A stretch of DNA of 64,000 nt from an uncultured bacterium (GTDB lineage Bacteria > Cyanobacteriota > Vampirovibrionia > Gastranaerophilales > Gastranaerophilaceae), in the NCBI GenBank assembly GCA_902475545.1, contig CABRZP010000002.1:113226-177225 (forward strand), given 5' to 3'. Positions 1-9,683 of the stretch are shown here, piece by piece. Made by a program: the position numbers and the translations under genes. Position 1 is the first letter of the stretch. Every line of letters starts with the position of its first letter. The notes below the pieces were generated by a model that was given only the letters and a program-made list of their open reading frames with translations, was not told the DNA's origin and ran no database searches.

Positions 1-520
1 CACCAATCAATGTGAATTTTGGAAGTGGAACTCGCAAAGTTTTTACAGTCTGGCTTTTACCTGTTGTCATATCAAGGTAAAAATCTTCCATTGCAGGATA
101 TAATATTTCTTCTGCAACTTTGTTTAGTCTGTGTATTTCATCAATAAAAAGTATTTCTCCGCCTTGAAGAGACATTAAGATTCCAATAATATCTCGGGGT
201 CTTTCAAGTGCAGGAGCTGAAGTTATTTTAATTTCTACACCCATTTCCTGAGCAATAACACCTGCAAGAGTTGTTTTACCAAGTCCGGGAGGTCCATAAA
301 ACAGCAGGTGATCAAGAGGTTTTTCTCTTCGTTTTGCAGCTTCAATAGTGATTTTTAGGGTATCTTTTAATGCACTTTGACCAATATATGTATCAAAAGA
401 TTTTGGACGAATACAATTTTCAAAATTTTTGTCATAATCAATTGCTTCCGGTTTTACAACAGGATTTTTTTGATGTGTTGTTTGTGTTTGAAAATCATTG
501 TCGTCAGAGATAATACTCAT
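1..520 (-). CDS. ruvB: Holliday junction branch-migration helicase RuvB, 3' part outside window
   Basis: This is the N-terminal ~173 residues of RuvB, the hexameric AAA+ motor that drives Holliday junction branch migration with RuvA. Visible are the family signature [11 protein letters not shown], the Walker [12 protein letters not shown] and the Walker [10 protein letters not shown]. The RuvB-typical segment AMEDFYLD follows. The gene runs off the left edge, so the C-terminal winged helix cannot be seen. The ATG at 520 has a GGGGAAAAG ribosome site just upstream. Identification is firm. Confidence 0.95.
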   Translation of the reverse strand, partial: MSIISDDNDFQTQTTHQKNPVVKPEAIDYDKNFENCIRPKSFDTYIGQSALKDTLKITIEAAKRREKPLDHLLFYGPPGLGKTTLAGVIAQEMGVEIKITSAPALERPRDIIGILMSLQGGEILFIDEIHRLNKVAEEILYPAMEDFYLDMTTGKSQTVKTLRVPLPKFTLIG

Positions 521-575
521 TACTTTTCCCCTTCTTACTTTATAATAGCATAAAGCAATATATTAGGGAAAGTAT

Positions 576-2996
576 TTATTTCATAGCATTAGCAAATGAT
601 AGAATTGTAGAATAAAATCTTTCTTTATTTTCTGAAATGCAATCTAATCTTTCTTTCAATTGTTTTGAAGTAAAGCGTTTATTGTTGATTGCAGAATTGA
701 TTATAGAATCCTGAATTTCTTTTGCCATGATTTTTAGTTGTTCTTGTGCTTCAACTTGATCTAAACGTCCGGAGTTTACATCAAGAACTTTCATAATATC
801 TTTCAAACAAGTTAAGTTAGTAAAATATGTAGTTTCAGCTTTGATAAGATTTGTATTATTTTGATTTGCAATAATATTGTTCTCATTCATAATTTGTAAG
901 CCAATATTGTTGATATGTTTGAATAAGTTACCGCCTAAAAAGTCTGTGTGGCCGTTGTAAACTCTTTCGTTCAAACCTTTTTCTACGATTTCAATAGCTT
1001 GTTTTTCAGTCATTCCTTCAGGTAAATTTGCGTTTCTAAGTAAAGCTTTTGCTATACCTTTGGAGTTCCCGATAAAGTAATCTAAATGGTTCAAAGCATT
1101 TTCAATAGCTTCTTCCGGAGTATATCTTAAAACGTTACCTGTATCAATAAATGTGAACGGTCTTTCTTTATCAGCAAGGTTTATGAAAATATTGCCAGGA
1201 TGAGGGTCTGCGTGCATAACTTTCATACCGTGTTTTGGAACAGATAGAAGTTGTTCAAAAAATACCTGAAAATAATTTTGCATTAAAGAGAACATTTCTT
1301 TTTCTGATATTTTTTTGCCTTCTTTTAACATTTGATCAATAAATTGGTTAAATTGAATGCCGGGTGCTTTTTCCATTACGTAGATATTATCTTTAACTTC
1401 AATTGGTTTAATTGCATGATAATGTTTTGCATTTTGACCAAGAATTTGAGTTGCTTCCATTTCTTTGGCAAGATCAACTTCTTGAGCCCAGGCATCAAAT
1501 AATGTATTTATTTTTCTTACTATGAAATCAGTTTTTTCTTTATCTGAAGTTGAATTAGCTTTAATCAATTCAATAAATTCATTTCTGTCTTTTTCAATTT
1601 TTTCTAAAGACATTCCTTTTTTCAAGAATTTTAAAACAACTTCTTGTCCAGTTTCATTATTTTTCGCAAGGAAGGTTTCAGCTACAGTTCCAACACCAAG
1701 TGCTTTATCTTCTATGATGGTATATTTGTTGCCATAAGTCTTGGAGATGAATTCTTGAGCTTCTTGTACTGTTCTGGACTGTGGGCAGTCACTTTTGAAT
1801 CTGGTAACAATTGTTGAAAGTTCTTCAAGGTTGTTTATTTTCATGCCCATAAAGTCAATTCCATTGCCCATTTCGCCAAACATTCCCAGAATGTTTTCAG
1901 GAATTGTTTGGATAAATTTTGGTAAGAAGATATTTTTTTCTTCAATCAATCTCATTTTTTCTTCGATTGATTTTCCAGGAAGTAAAATTTCAGAGAATAA
2001 TTTAGGATCTAATAATAAAGATGCTTTTTCTGCAAGTGTATTAAATTCAGATTCTCCTGTTACACGTTCAAGAGGTTTTAAATCTTTAACATTTTCTAAG
2101 GCTTGTGCGATTGCTTTGTTCCAACCATTTAAGCTTGAATGTAATTTTCTTCCTTTATATGCTGCAATTCCAACAGCTGCGGCTTTCAATCCAAGATTAT
2201 CTTTTTGTTTATCAATAAAATCAGAGAATGATTTTTTATCGTCTCGTTTTACAAATAAATATCTTTGTAGGGTGTTTTCTCCCATTAGAACAGGAACACC
2301 GAGTAATGCACCTTTTAAAACTGCCGCAGGAGCAATTGCTCCGTCTATTCCACCGGATAAAACATCTTTCCAGAAGGTTTTGTTATCTTTTTTCTCTTTG
2401 CGTTTTAAATAAATTCTGTCAATAAATCTTAATGTTGGTTTTGTTAATAACCCTGTTAGTAGGGCTAAACCAATTCCAGCTCCTTTAGAGTATTTCCCGA
2501 GCTTTGTAGAGACATCTTTTCCTGCAAATGGTGAAATAAAAGTTGAAATTTTTCTTGCTGCTGAATACATGCCAAATGCGGATAACCCTGTCAGAGTATC
2601 TAATACAAGTTCTGAAGCATCTCTTTGACCGTATTTGTAATCTTTAATATATTTGTCTACTGTTTCGTAGTCAATATTACCTTTTTTAAATTCATCAATT
2701 TTGTGTTGGACACTTTTGTGATTTCTTCCAACATTTATTAAAGCTTTTGTTTTATCCAGACCTTTTCCGATGAGTCCTTGACGTCTGTATACCTTATTTT
2801 TTTCATCAATTAATTCTTTTTCCAATTTACCTGAAATTAGAGGTGAACTTGTCATTAGAGGGGTAAATGTATTATTTGTTACCATTTTATTTCCCGATTG
2901 TTTAACCTTCATTTGTACCAATGTTTGTAAAGCTGAAAAATTGCTTTTTTTAATATAATTGTAAAGAAAATTTAAAAATTTTTCCACTAATATCAT
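576..2996 (-). CDS. ABC1/AarF (UbiB-like) atypical kinase with long N-terminal extension
   Basis: The C-terminal half (about residues 425-650) is an ABC1 kinase-like domain. It has VVLKFL with the ATP lysine, the family signature HADPHPGN (Asp597) and a metal-binding IDTG (Asp618) in place of DFG. The loop that is alanine-rich (AxAS) in UbiB/ADCK3 reads GVGT at 434-437. The first ~400 residues are helical, with glycine-rich hydrophobic stretches that may enter the membrane, and match no family I know. At 806 aa it is much longer than typical UbiB (~550). No strong ribosome site precedes the ATG at 2996; ATGs at 2912 or 2885 are possible starts. The substrate is unknown; UbiB relatives act in isoprenoid lipid homeostasis. 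Confidence 0.85.
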   Translation of the reverse strand: MILVEKFLNFLYNYIKKSNFSALQTLVQMKVKQSGNKMVTNNTFTPLMTSSPLISGKLEKELIDEKNKVYRRQGLIGKGLDKTKALINVGRNHKSVQHKIDEFKKGNIDYETVDKYIKDYKYGQRDASELVLDTLTGLSAFGMYSAARKISTFISPFAGKDVSTKLGKYSKGAGIGLALLTGLLTKPTLRFIDRIYLKRKEKKDNKTFWKDVLSGGIDGAIAPAAVLKGALLGVPVLMGENTLQRYLFVKRDDKKSFSDFIDKQKDNLGLKAAAVGIAAYKGRKLHSSLNGWNKAIAQALENVKDLKPLERVTGESEFNTLAEKASLLLDPKLFSEILLPGKSIEEKMRLIEEKNIFLPKFIQTIPENILGMFGEMGNGIDFMGMKINNLEELSTIVTRFKSDCPQSRTVQEAQEFISKTYGNKYTIIEDKALGVGTVAETFLAKNNETGQEVVLKFLKKGMSLEKIEKDRNEFIELIKANSTSDKEKTDFIVRKINTLFDAWAQEVDLAKEMEATQILGQNAKHYHAIKPIEVKDNIYVMEKAPGIQFNQFIDQMLKEGKKISEKEMFSLMQNYFQVFFEQLLSVPKHGMKVMHADPHPGNIFINLADKERPFTFIDTGNVLRYTPEEAIENALNHLDYFIGNSKGIAKALLRNANLPEGMTEKQAIEIVEKGLNERVYNGHTDFLGGNLFKHINNIGLQIMNENNIIANQNNTNLIKAETTYFTNLTCLKDIMKVLDVNSGRLDQVEAQEQLKIMAKEIQDSIINSAINNKRFTSKQLKERLDCISENKERFYSTILSFANAMK

Positions 2997-3030
2997 CTGT
3001 TTAAATTAGTTTAAAATCAAGTCAATATGT

Positions 3031-3045
3031 TATAATCGCAGTATG
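3031..3045 (+). promoter_or_regulatory. -10 box placed for leaderless transcription
   Basis: A consensus TATAAT at 3031-3036 is followed by six bases and the ATG at 3043. The expected start of transcription falls on the A of the start codon, and no Shine-Dalgarno is present. A clear -35 is not visible. Confidence 0.55.
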
Positions 3046-6000
3046 GAATGTCCTAAATGCGGAGCGGAAATAGATAAAAATGCGATGGTGTGCCCGAATT
3101 GTAAGAAGGTGCTCAAAATCATCTGCCCTGTTTGCCGTACTGTTAATACTAAAAATACTTGTCGTAAGTGCGGTGAAATTCTTGTTGTTAAATGTGCAAA
3201 GTGCGGCAAGATAAACCTGACAAAAAATCAAAAGTGTGTCAAATGTGGATATTCTAATGAAAAAAGTGCTATTCAGGGAGAATCTAATACCGAGGATTTT
3301 GCTGTTTTACGTATAGATTTTCCTAATAGTGATGTTGTTAAGGCAAAACTCGGTTCTAATCAACTTTATACAAAATTTAGGGCAAATCTTGATAATATGA
3401 TTGTTAATTATACTTCTTCAATAAATGTAAGAAGACAAATTATCAAAGGGGATGTGTACGTTATTAGATTTAATAGTGTTTATACAAAATCTGCTTCTGC
3501 CAATTCCGCGATTGAGGCTACCTTAGCTCTGGTTAATCTTATTACAAAGTTAAATGTTAAACTTTTAAAAAGAAAAGGTGTTGCATTAAAATGTAACTTC
3601 TCAATAATGCAAAGAAATATTGAGGATAATCCGTATGATGTTGATTCAGGATTTCAAGCAAATATGGTTTATCAGTCAACCGATAAAGATTTAAAGGCTT
3701 TAGATGCTATTCAGGTTATGACTGATGAAGACTTCTATGATTATTATAATGAAAAATATAAGTTAGAAACTCTTAATTCTGTTCTGGTAAAAGGCAAAAT
3801 GAAACAGTTCTTTGAGGTTAATTTAAAAGATAAAATTAATATAAAAGAATTTTTACAGGAAGCTTCTCAAACTCAAACAGATGAAGATTCAACCATTCCG
3901 CATTTTGTTAAAACAGCAATGTTTGATAATGAACAAGAAGTTCAAAAAACATTGGTTAGTGAAAGTAAAATTTTTGACGAAAAATTATACAATATTGAAC
4001 TTATTGATTTTGATGAAATTAATTGTGAATTTTATAATGTAAAAAGTATAAATGTTTTAAATACGGTTGTTGAAGTTTTGCAGGAAGTTCCGAAAGGTAT
4101 TCTTGCGATAAAAGCTGCGAATATGTATCAGCCGTATACATTGAAGATTTTATCTGCAGCAGATGAAACAGGTATTTATCGAAATATTATTCCAATTACA
4201 TGTCATGATGGCATGAAATATTCTCCGTACGCATTTTTTAGGGAATTAATTTCTTCGTTATATGAATATACAATATCTCCAAAATTCGCTCAAGCAGAAG
4301 ATTTTTCAATGTTTAGTCAGGTTGATAATTCTAATCTTGTAAAAGATTTGATATCTCTTAATCAACGTGAAATGAGTAATTATCAAGATACGCAGGATGA
4401 ATACTTAAAAGTATTTACATCTCTGATGGAGGCTATTCCTGATACGTTGATTTATATTGAAAATTTTGAAAAAATTGATACTTGTTCTTTGTTTATTTTG
4501 GAACAAATATTTGATAATTTCATGGATTTTAATATAAGTTTTCTAATGACTTATGATAAAGATTATTCACTTCATAAAGATATTCATTTCTTATTATCAA
4601 GACCATATTATACAGAAATTTCTCTTCAGCCGTCTGAGACAAGTGAAATTATTGAAGCTGATAAGGATTTTTATCAAAATATTATAAATGATTTTTATTT
4701 CCAACGACTTATTAAATATGCTTGCGGAAGTACATTATTTTTAGATTTTGCAATTCAATATCTTGTAGAATCCGGAGTTTATTCATATACGGATACCTCA
4801 GTTGAAATGGTAAGTCAAAAAACTACAATGGTTCCATCAACAATGGATAACCTGATGAAACGACGCTTTAACTTGTTGAAAGATAATAAACAGGTTTTAA
4901 AATTCCTTATTATGACGGTACTTTTAGGTACGAGAATTGATATAAAAACAATAGAGGCATTGGGATTTGAAGATTGGCAAAAAGCTGCTGATACTCTTGC
5001 CGGCATGGGGTATTTATATTTTTATAACGGAAGTTTGTACTTCTCCAATTATTCTTTAATTCGTGATAATATTACAGAAATTTTAACACCTGAAGATTTG
5101 AAATTTATTTCGGAAGATTTATTAAATAAAGTTTATACAGCTGATTATACAAGTGTTATTACAGCAGAATTGCATGAATATGCAGGTAATCATCAACAAG
5201 TTATATTTGATTGGGAAAAACTTGCAAATATAAATTTATCAATGGGTGATTTTTCATCATATTTGAATTGTTCAGGACAAATTATAAAATATTTGAATGA
5301 ATATTCTTCTGATTGGACTGCAGAAGAATTGGAAAAATTTAAATCATCTATATACGATAATATTGCAAATAACATGGTAGATTACAATCCTGAAAAAATC
5401 AGAGAAATTGCGGATGTTACTCTTGCAGGACTTCAAGATTCTTCTAATAATCAAAGTTTTATTGAGTTATGCACAAAAATGATACAGGGTGCGATATATC
5501 ATGGCGAATATACTTATGCAAAAACACTTATCAATAAATTATTGTCGTCTTTTGAAGGAAAATCGCTTGACCCTTTAGCTCCAAATTTTGATGCTAATTT
5601 CCTTTTGATGTCAATTTTACATATCAAAATTTTATTTAATTCAGGAGCTTACAAGGATTGTATTGATATCGGTTATAATGTTTTGAATGTATTGGATAAT
5701 ACCAAAATCGAGACAATGCAGTATCCAATAGTAACTAAAGATGAATTCAAAAGTATGATACAAGAGTGTGTTGCTTGTATAGCGATTTCTGATGTTGTTA
5801 CAATGCGTGAAGATGTAACTGAATTTTTAGATATTTCCAAAAAATTGTTTAATTTTATTCCTGATACATATAGTATATTCGTACAATTGCAAAATTTAAT
5901 AAAAGGACAGTCTGTAAATATAAACACAGAAATGGTAGGAACTAGTTTATACCCGAATGTTGTATATCATATTATAAATGCATTTGTTCAGTATAAGAAT

Positions 6001-6522
6001 AAACCTGTTGAATTTGCTAAGGAAATATATAAATCTAAGTTGTTAGCAAATGATTATTCTCTTCATTCTTTTGAATTGTTTACAGATATATTAATTGGTT
6101 ATTCTTATATTCAGTTGAATTCGTTTGAAAAGGCATATTCAATTATTTATGAAGTTATACTTGTATCCAGAAGGAAAGGTTTGGATTCTATTAGGCATGT
6201 TGCCATGTATATTATGAGTATGCTTAATATGTTTGAAGGAAAACTTGATGTTGCATTAGGTATGTTAAACAATTCTACTATACAAATGGAAAAAGGCGAC
6301 GGTATAAGTGAATATTTAACAATGTTAAATAAAATTAATATGTCCAGAATTTATTTAGCACGCTCAAATAATGAACAGGCACAACTTTGTATGAATCAAG
6401 CTATTTATATTATTCAAAAATACGGATTGAATTTTAATCCTAATGTTGACAATTCTGCAATTATGATGGACAATCAGGGTACAGAAGAGAGTGTGTCAGA
6501 AAGGGAAAATAATCAAGCTTAA
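3043..6522 (+). CDS. Large protein: three zinc ribbons, degenerate class III cyclase-like domain, degenerate AAA-like region, helical repeats
   Basis: The N-terminus has three CxxC...CxxC zinc ribbons (residues 1-75: CPKC/CPNC, CPVC/CRKC, CAKC/CVKC). Residues ~85-280 follow the outline of a class III nucleotide cyclase domain: GDVYVIRF at the position of the usual DG-containing strand, and an ending close to the family's LGPVxVKGxxxP segment (LNSVLVKGKMKQFFEV). The metal-binding aspartates are not evident. Residues ~330-560 resemble a signalling AAA/NACHT-type ATPase (YSPYAFFRELI, TLIYIENFEKID) but lack a readable Walker A. The remaining ~600 residues are helical and TPR-like. It is probably a regulatory pseudo-enzyme scaffold. 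It lies 66 nt upstream of glgA on the same strand, so a link with glycogen control is possible but unproven. Confidence 0.7.
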   Translation: MECPKCGAEIDKNAMVCPNCKKVLKIICPVCRTVNTKNTCRKCGEILVVKCAKCGKINLTKNQKCVKCGYSNEKSAIQGESNTEDFAVLRIDFPNSDVVKAKLGSNQLYTKFRANLDNMIVNYTSSINVRRQIIKGDVYVIRFNSVYTKSASANSAIEATLALVNLITKLNVKLLKRKGVALKCNFSIMQRNIEDNPYDVDSGFQANMVYQSTDKDLKALDAIQVMTDEDFYDYYNEKYKLETLNSVLVKGKMKQFFEVNLKDKINIKEFLQEASQTQTDEDSTIPHFVKTAMFDNEQEVQKTLVSESKIFDEKLYNIELIDFDEINCEFYNVKSINVLNTVVEVLQEVPKGILAIKAANMYQPYTLKILSAADETGIYRNIIPITCHDGMKYSPYAFFRELISSLYEYTISPKFAQAEDFSMFSQVDNSNLVKDLISLNQREMSNYQDTQDEYLKVFTSLMEAIPDTLIYIENFEKIDTCSLFILEQIFDNFMDFNISFLMTYDKDYSLHKDIHFLLSRPYYTEISLQPSETSEIIEADKDFYQNIINDFYFQRLIKYACGSTLFLDFAIQYLVESGVYSYTDTSVEMVSQKTTMVPSTMDNLMKRRFNLLKDNKQVLKFLIMTVLLGTRIDIKTIEALGFEDWQKAADTLAGMGYLYFYNGSLYFSNYSLIRDNITEILTPEDLKFISEDLLNKVYTADYTSVITAELHEYAGNHQQVIFDWEKLANINLSMGDFSSYLNCSGQIIKYLNEYSSDWTAEELEKFKSSIYDNIANNMVDYNPEKIREIADVTLAGLQDSSNNQSFIELCTKMIQGAIYHGEYTYAKTLINKLLSSFEGKSLDPLAPNFDANFLLMSILHIKILFNSGAYKDCIDIGYNVLNVLDNTKIETMQYPIVTKDEFKSMIQECVACIAISDVVTMREDVTEFLDISKKLFNFIPDTYSIFVQLQNLIKGQSVNINTEMVGTSLYPNVVYHIINAFVQYKNKPVEFAKEIYKSKLLANDYSLHSFELFTDILIGYSYIQLNSFEKAYSIIYEVILVSRRKGLDSIRHVAMYIMSMLNMFEGKLDVALGMLNNSTIQMEKGDGISEYLTMLNKINMSRIYLARSNNEQAQLCMNQAIYIIQKYGLNFNPNVDNSAIMMDNQGTEESVSERENNQA

Positions 6523-6588
6523 ACCTTAGTAATTACAGGTTATTTTAGGGTTTGCCGTGTTTTCTCTTAAGATAGAAAGAGAGGAATA

Positions 6589-8043
6589 ATGAAGGTTTTA
6601 TTTGCATCTGCCGAAGTTGCACCATTTTCTAAAGCAGGAGGCTTAGCTGATGTTGTGGGAAGTTTGCCAAAAGGGCTTGAAAAAGATGCGGAGATTGCAA
6701 TTTTTACTCCTCTTCACGGCTGTATTGATAAAGAAAAATACGATATTAAAGAATTAGAAAATTCTGAAATGTGGTTGACTTTCGGGTGGCAGCCTCATAA
6801 ATTTAATCTTTATATGACAAAACTTCCTGGAACAAATATTAATGTATTTTTTGTAAAAAATGATTGGTATTTTTCATGTTTTAAGGAAGTTTATCCTAAA
6901 TATTTAGATCCAAGATATGAACATGAAAGATATATTTCATTTTCTCTTGCTGTTATGGAATATGCTAAAGCCTTAAATTTTAGAGCTGATGTAATTCATG
7001 CAAATGACTGGCATACCGCTATGATTCCTATGTATTTGCATTCAAATTATAAATTTGATGAATTCTGGAAAGATACTAAATGTGTATTTGAAATTCATAA
7101 CCTTGCATATCAAGGTATATGGTTTGAAGATGTTCTTGATTTTGCCAATATGAGAAAAGATATTGTTTATAACCAATGGGGTTGTGAACATTATAATAGA
7201 GTTAATTGGATGAAAGGTGCAATTCAATATTCTGATAGAGTAGTTGCAGTATCACCTACATATTCAAGAGAAATTTTGGGTTCAGAGTATGGTGAAAATA
7301 TGGACTATACGCTAAGAGGGGTTCAATATAAACTTCGAGGAATTCTTAACGGAATAGATTATACTGTTTTTGATCCTAAAAAGGATAAAGCATTAAAACA
7401 GAATTATGATGTAAAAGATTTAGCTAAAAATCATAAAAAAGAAGAAAATAAAAAAGCAGTCTGTGAATATTTCGGACTTGAGTATAATCCGGAAAGGCCT
7501 TTAATTGCGTTGATTTCCAGATTGGTTGACCAGAAAGGTATTGATTTAATTCGGGATATGCAGTATGAACTTCAAAACCTTAATGCTGACTTTGTATTTT
7601 TAGGCAGTGGTGATAGTGCATACGAAAATTTATTTATTTGGTTGTCAAATAATACAAAAAACATTCGTACTTATGTTGGTTATGATCCGAAACTTGCAAA
7701 CCTAATATATGCAGGTAGTGATTTCTTTTTAATGCCGTCAAAATTTGAACCTTGCGGATTGAGCCAATTGATTGCAATGCGTTATGGTTCATTACCGATT
7801 GTTAGGGCAACAGGCGGTTTGGAAGATACTGTTACAGGATATCCTCTTGATAACTCAAATGGTTTTAAATTCTGGGCATATAACGGATGGGATATGTTGA
7901 ATGCTATTAAATGTGCACTTTATGTTTATACAGATAAATATGTATTTAATGCAATGCGTAAATCTGCAATGGAAGCTGACTTTTCATGGAAACGCAGTTG
8001 TGCTGAATACTTGAAAATGTATAAAGAAATTTGCAATAAATAG
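6589..8043 (+). CDS. glgA: Glycogen synthase (ADP-glucose type, GT5)
   Basis: This enzyme transfers glucose from ADP-glucose to the growing alpha-1,4-glucan. The diagnostic N-terminal motif KAGGLADVVGSLPK binds the nucleotide sugar. Also present are HANDWHTA, the SRLVDQKGIDL strand, and the C-terminal PSKFEPCGLSQLIAMRYGSLPIVRATGGL block, which holds the catalytic glutamate. Length (484 aa) is normal. A GAGG ribosome site lies close before the ATG. No other glg genes are adjacent. It may be cotranscribed with the zinc-ribbon protein upstream. Confidence 0.97.
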   Translation: MKVLFASAEVAPFSKAGGLADVVGSLPKGLEKDAEIAIFTPLHGCIDKEKYDIKELENSEMWLTFGWQPHKFNLYMTKLPGTNINVFFVKNDWYFSCFKEVYPKYLDPRYEHERYISFSLAVMEYAKALNFRADVIHANDWHTAMIPMYLHSNYKFDEFWKDTKCVFEIHNLAYQGIWFEDVLDFANMRKDIVYNQWGCEHYNRVNWMKGAIQYSDRVVAVSPTYSREILGSEYGENMDYTLRGVQYKLRGILNGIDYTVFDPKKDKALKQNYDVKDLAKNHKKEENKKAVCEYFGLEYNPERPLIALISRLVDQKGIDLIRDMQYELQNLNADFVFLGSGDSAYENLFIWLSNNTKNIRTYVGYDPKLANLIYAGSDFFLMPSKFEPCGLSQLIAMRYGSLPIVRATGGLEDTVTGYPLDNSNGFKFWAYNGWDMLNAIKCALYVYTDKYVFNAMRKSAMEADFSWKRSCAEYLKMYKEICNK

Positions 8044-8088
8044 AGATAACGGTGTAAAGAGGTAAATAAATTAGCCCGCTGTTTTGGA

Positions 8089-8374
8089 ACATATTGGTGG
8101 CAAAGTACCCCCTGCAGTGAGCAGTCCTTAAATAATAAAGAGACCTTGAAATAAATTCAGGGTGACAAATAAATAGTCATGCTGAACTTGTTTCAGCATC
8201 TCAAAATAAGGAGATTCCGTCCAAGGGGACATTTTCTATAACTCATTCTTCGCTAAGAAAAGAAGTCAAATAAATTCGGAATGACAATAATAAAAGCGTG
8301 ACATGAATAAAAGTTATATAACCAAACAACTTTACATCAATATTGGTAGCAGAATACCCTCTGCGGTGAGCAGT
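8089..8374. repeat. Cluster of dispersed intergenic repeats in the glgA-aminopeptidase gap
   Basis: The 415-base gap between the genes holds no convincing ORF but several repeat units. Two diverged copies (8089-8125 and 8335-8374) share the pattern ATATTGGTrGCA...TACCC...CTGCrGTGAGCAG. Between them lie units of a hairpin type common in bacterial intergenic DNA: 8142-8167 (ending TTCAGGGTGACA), 8176-8202 (GCTGAACTTGTTTCAGC core, self-complementary) and 8262-8285 (ending TTCGGAATGACA). The segment CTCATTCTTCGC at 8242-8253 recurs inverted near 19230. The remaining sequence to the aminopeptidase start is AT-rich leader. Confidence 0.75.
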
Positions 8375-8458
8375 TTACTTTTGTAGAAAAATATTATAAA
8401 ATAAGTTGAAATTAAAAAGATTTAATCTTTCATTATTACAGTAAGAGAGGTATTTATT

Positions 8459-9565
8459 ATGCAGAAAACTATCTGGGACAAGTATGCACAGGTTCTTGTC
8501 GATTATTCAACCGATGTACAAAAAGGTGATTTGGTTATGATTAGTGCTCAATCAATGGAAGCCGGAGAATTGGTTAAAGCTATTTATAAAAGAGTACTTG
8601 AAAAAGGCGGTAATCCGATTGTGAGAGTTTCAATGGGTAATTTATCGGAAGTTTTCTTGAAATACGCCTCAGATGAACAGCTTGACTATGTTGACCCTAT
8701 TACAAAATTAGAATACGAAACTGTCGATAAGTTTATTTCGCTTGGTGCACCGTTAAATACTAAAAATATGGCAAGAGCTGATTTGAAGAAATTATCCCGT
8801 CGAGGAAAAGCTACAAAAGCATTGTCAGAAAAGTTGATGAAACGTTCTGCCGAAGGTACTGCAAAATGGGTTATTGCCGATGTTCCGACTAATGCTCTGG
8901 CTCAAGAAGCAAAAATGTCACTTGACGAATATTCAGAATTCTTATTCAAATCTTGCTATTTAGATTTGGATGACCCTGTTGCAAAATTGAAAGAACTTGA
9001 TGAAAAACAAACTAAATGGGCTGATTACCTTAATAATGTGAAACAGCTTCGTATAACAGGTGAAAAAACAGATATTACTTTTAATGTAGAAGGCAGAAAA
9101 TGGATTAGTTGTTCCGGTTTGAATAACTATCCTGATGGTGAAGTGTTTACTTCTCCTGTTGAAGACGGCATTAATGGCGAGATTTATTTTGATTATCCTC
9201 AAAACTATAGAGGAAATTCTGCACATGGTGTTCATCTTTGGATTGAAAACGGTTTGGTTGTGAAAGCTGAAGCTGAAAAAGGCGAAGAATTTCTAAATGC
9301 AATGATTAATATGGATGAAGGTTCTCATGGTATTGGTGAAATTGCTATTGGAACAAACGATGAAATTCAAGAAATTACAGGTAATATTCTGTTTGATGAA
9401 AAAATTGGCGGAGCAATTCACATGGCTGTTGGTGCTTCATATCCTGAAACCGGTGGTAAAAATGTATCAGGTCTGCATTGGGATTTGATTAAAAACATGA
9501 AAAACGGTGGAAAAATCTATGCTGATGGTGAGTTGATTTACGAAAACGGTAAAATGATTATTTAA
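8459..9565 (+). CDS. M29-family (thermophilic-type) metallo-aminopeptidase
   Basis: A 368-residue aminopeptidase of the AmpS/PepS/aminopeptidase T type. It is a cytosolic dimetal enzyme that removes N-terminal residues from peptides. Recognisable parts are the N-terminal Rossmann-like segment (WDKYAQVLVDYS, VQKGDLVMI), the central ITGEKTDITF block, and the C-terminal metal-ligand region with EIAIGTN, GAIHMAVGASYPETGGKN and HWDLI. Length is close to the family's 370-410. A GAGAGG ribosome site precedes the ATG. It is followed at once by a strong terminator, so it is probably monocistronic. Confidence 0.93.
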   Translation: MQKTIWDKYAQVLVDYSTDVQKGDLVMISAQSMEAGELVKAIYKRVLEKGGNPIVRVSMGNLSEVFLKYASDEQLDYVDPITKLEYETVDKFISLGAPLNTKNMARADLKKLSRRGKATKALSEKLMKRSAEGTAKWVIADVPTNALAQEAKMSLDEYSEFLFKSCYLDLDDPVAKLKELDEKQTKWADYLNNVKQLRITGEKTDITFNVEGRKWISCSGLNNYPDGEVFTSPVEDGINGEIYFDYPQNYRGNSAHGVHLWIENGLVVKAEAEKGEEFLNAMINMDEGSHGIGEIAIGTNDEIQEITGNILFDEKIGGAIHMAVGASYPETGGKNVSGLHWDLIKNMKNGGKIYADGELIYENGKMII

Positions 9566-9585
9566 AACTGATTATACAATTATAG

Positions 9586-9617
9586 AAAGACACTCTTTTT
9601 TCGGGAGTGTCTTTTTT
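9586..9617 (+). terminator. Intrinsic terminator after the aminopeptidase
   Basis: A stem AAAGACACTC / GAGTGTCTTT with an 8-base loop, followed by a run of T. Confidence 0.9.
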
Positions 9618-9626
9618 TAGAATTAC

Positions 9627-9655
9627 TTGACAAAGTGTAAGGGTTACCTTACAAT
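9627..9655 (+). promoter_or_regulatory. Promoter with DtxR-type palindromic operator
   Basis: TTGACA at 9627-9632 and TACAAT at 9650-9655 are separated by 17 bases. The palindrome TGTAAGGGTTACCTTACA (9636-9653, perfect 7-base arms) fills the spacer and overlaps the -10. A bound repressor would therefore block RNA polymerase. Position and symmetry suggest autoregulation by the metal-dependent regulator just downstream. Confidence 0.8.
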
Positions 9656-9683
9656 TAATCCGTAGAAATTGTGAGATTTTGAC

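Noticed and set aside
1795..2412. Plus-strand 205-codon frame inside the ABC1 gene
   Set aside because: It is antisense to a clear kinase gene; its sequence is the Ser/Phe/Leu-rich type made by reading AT-rich coding DNA backwards.
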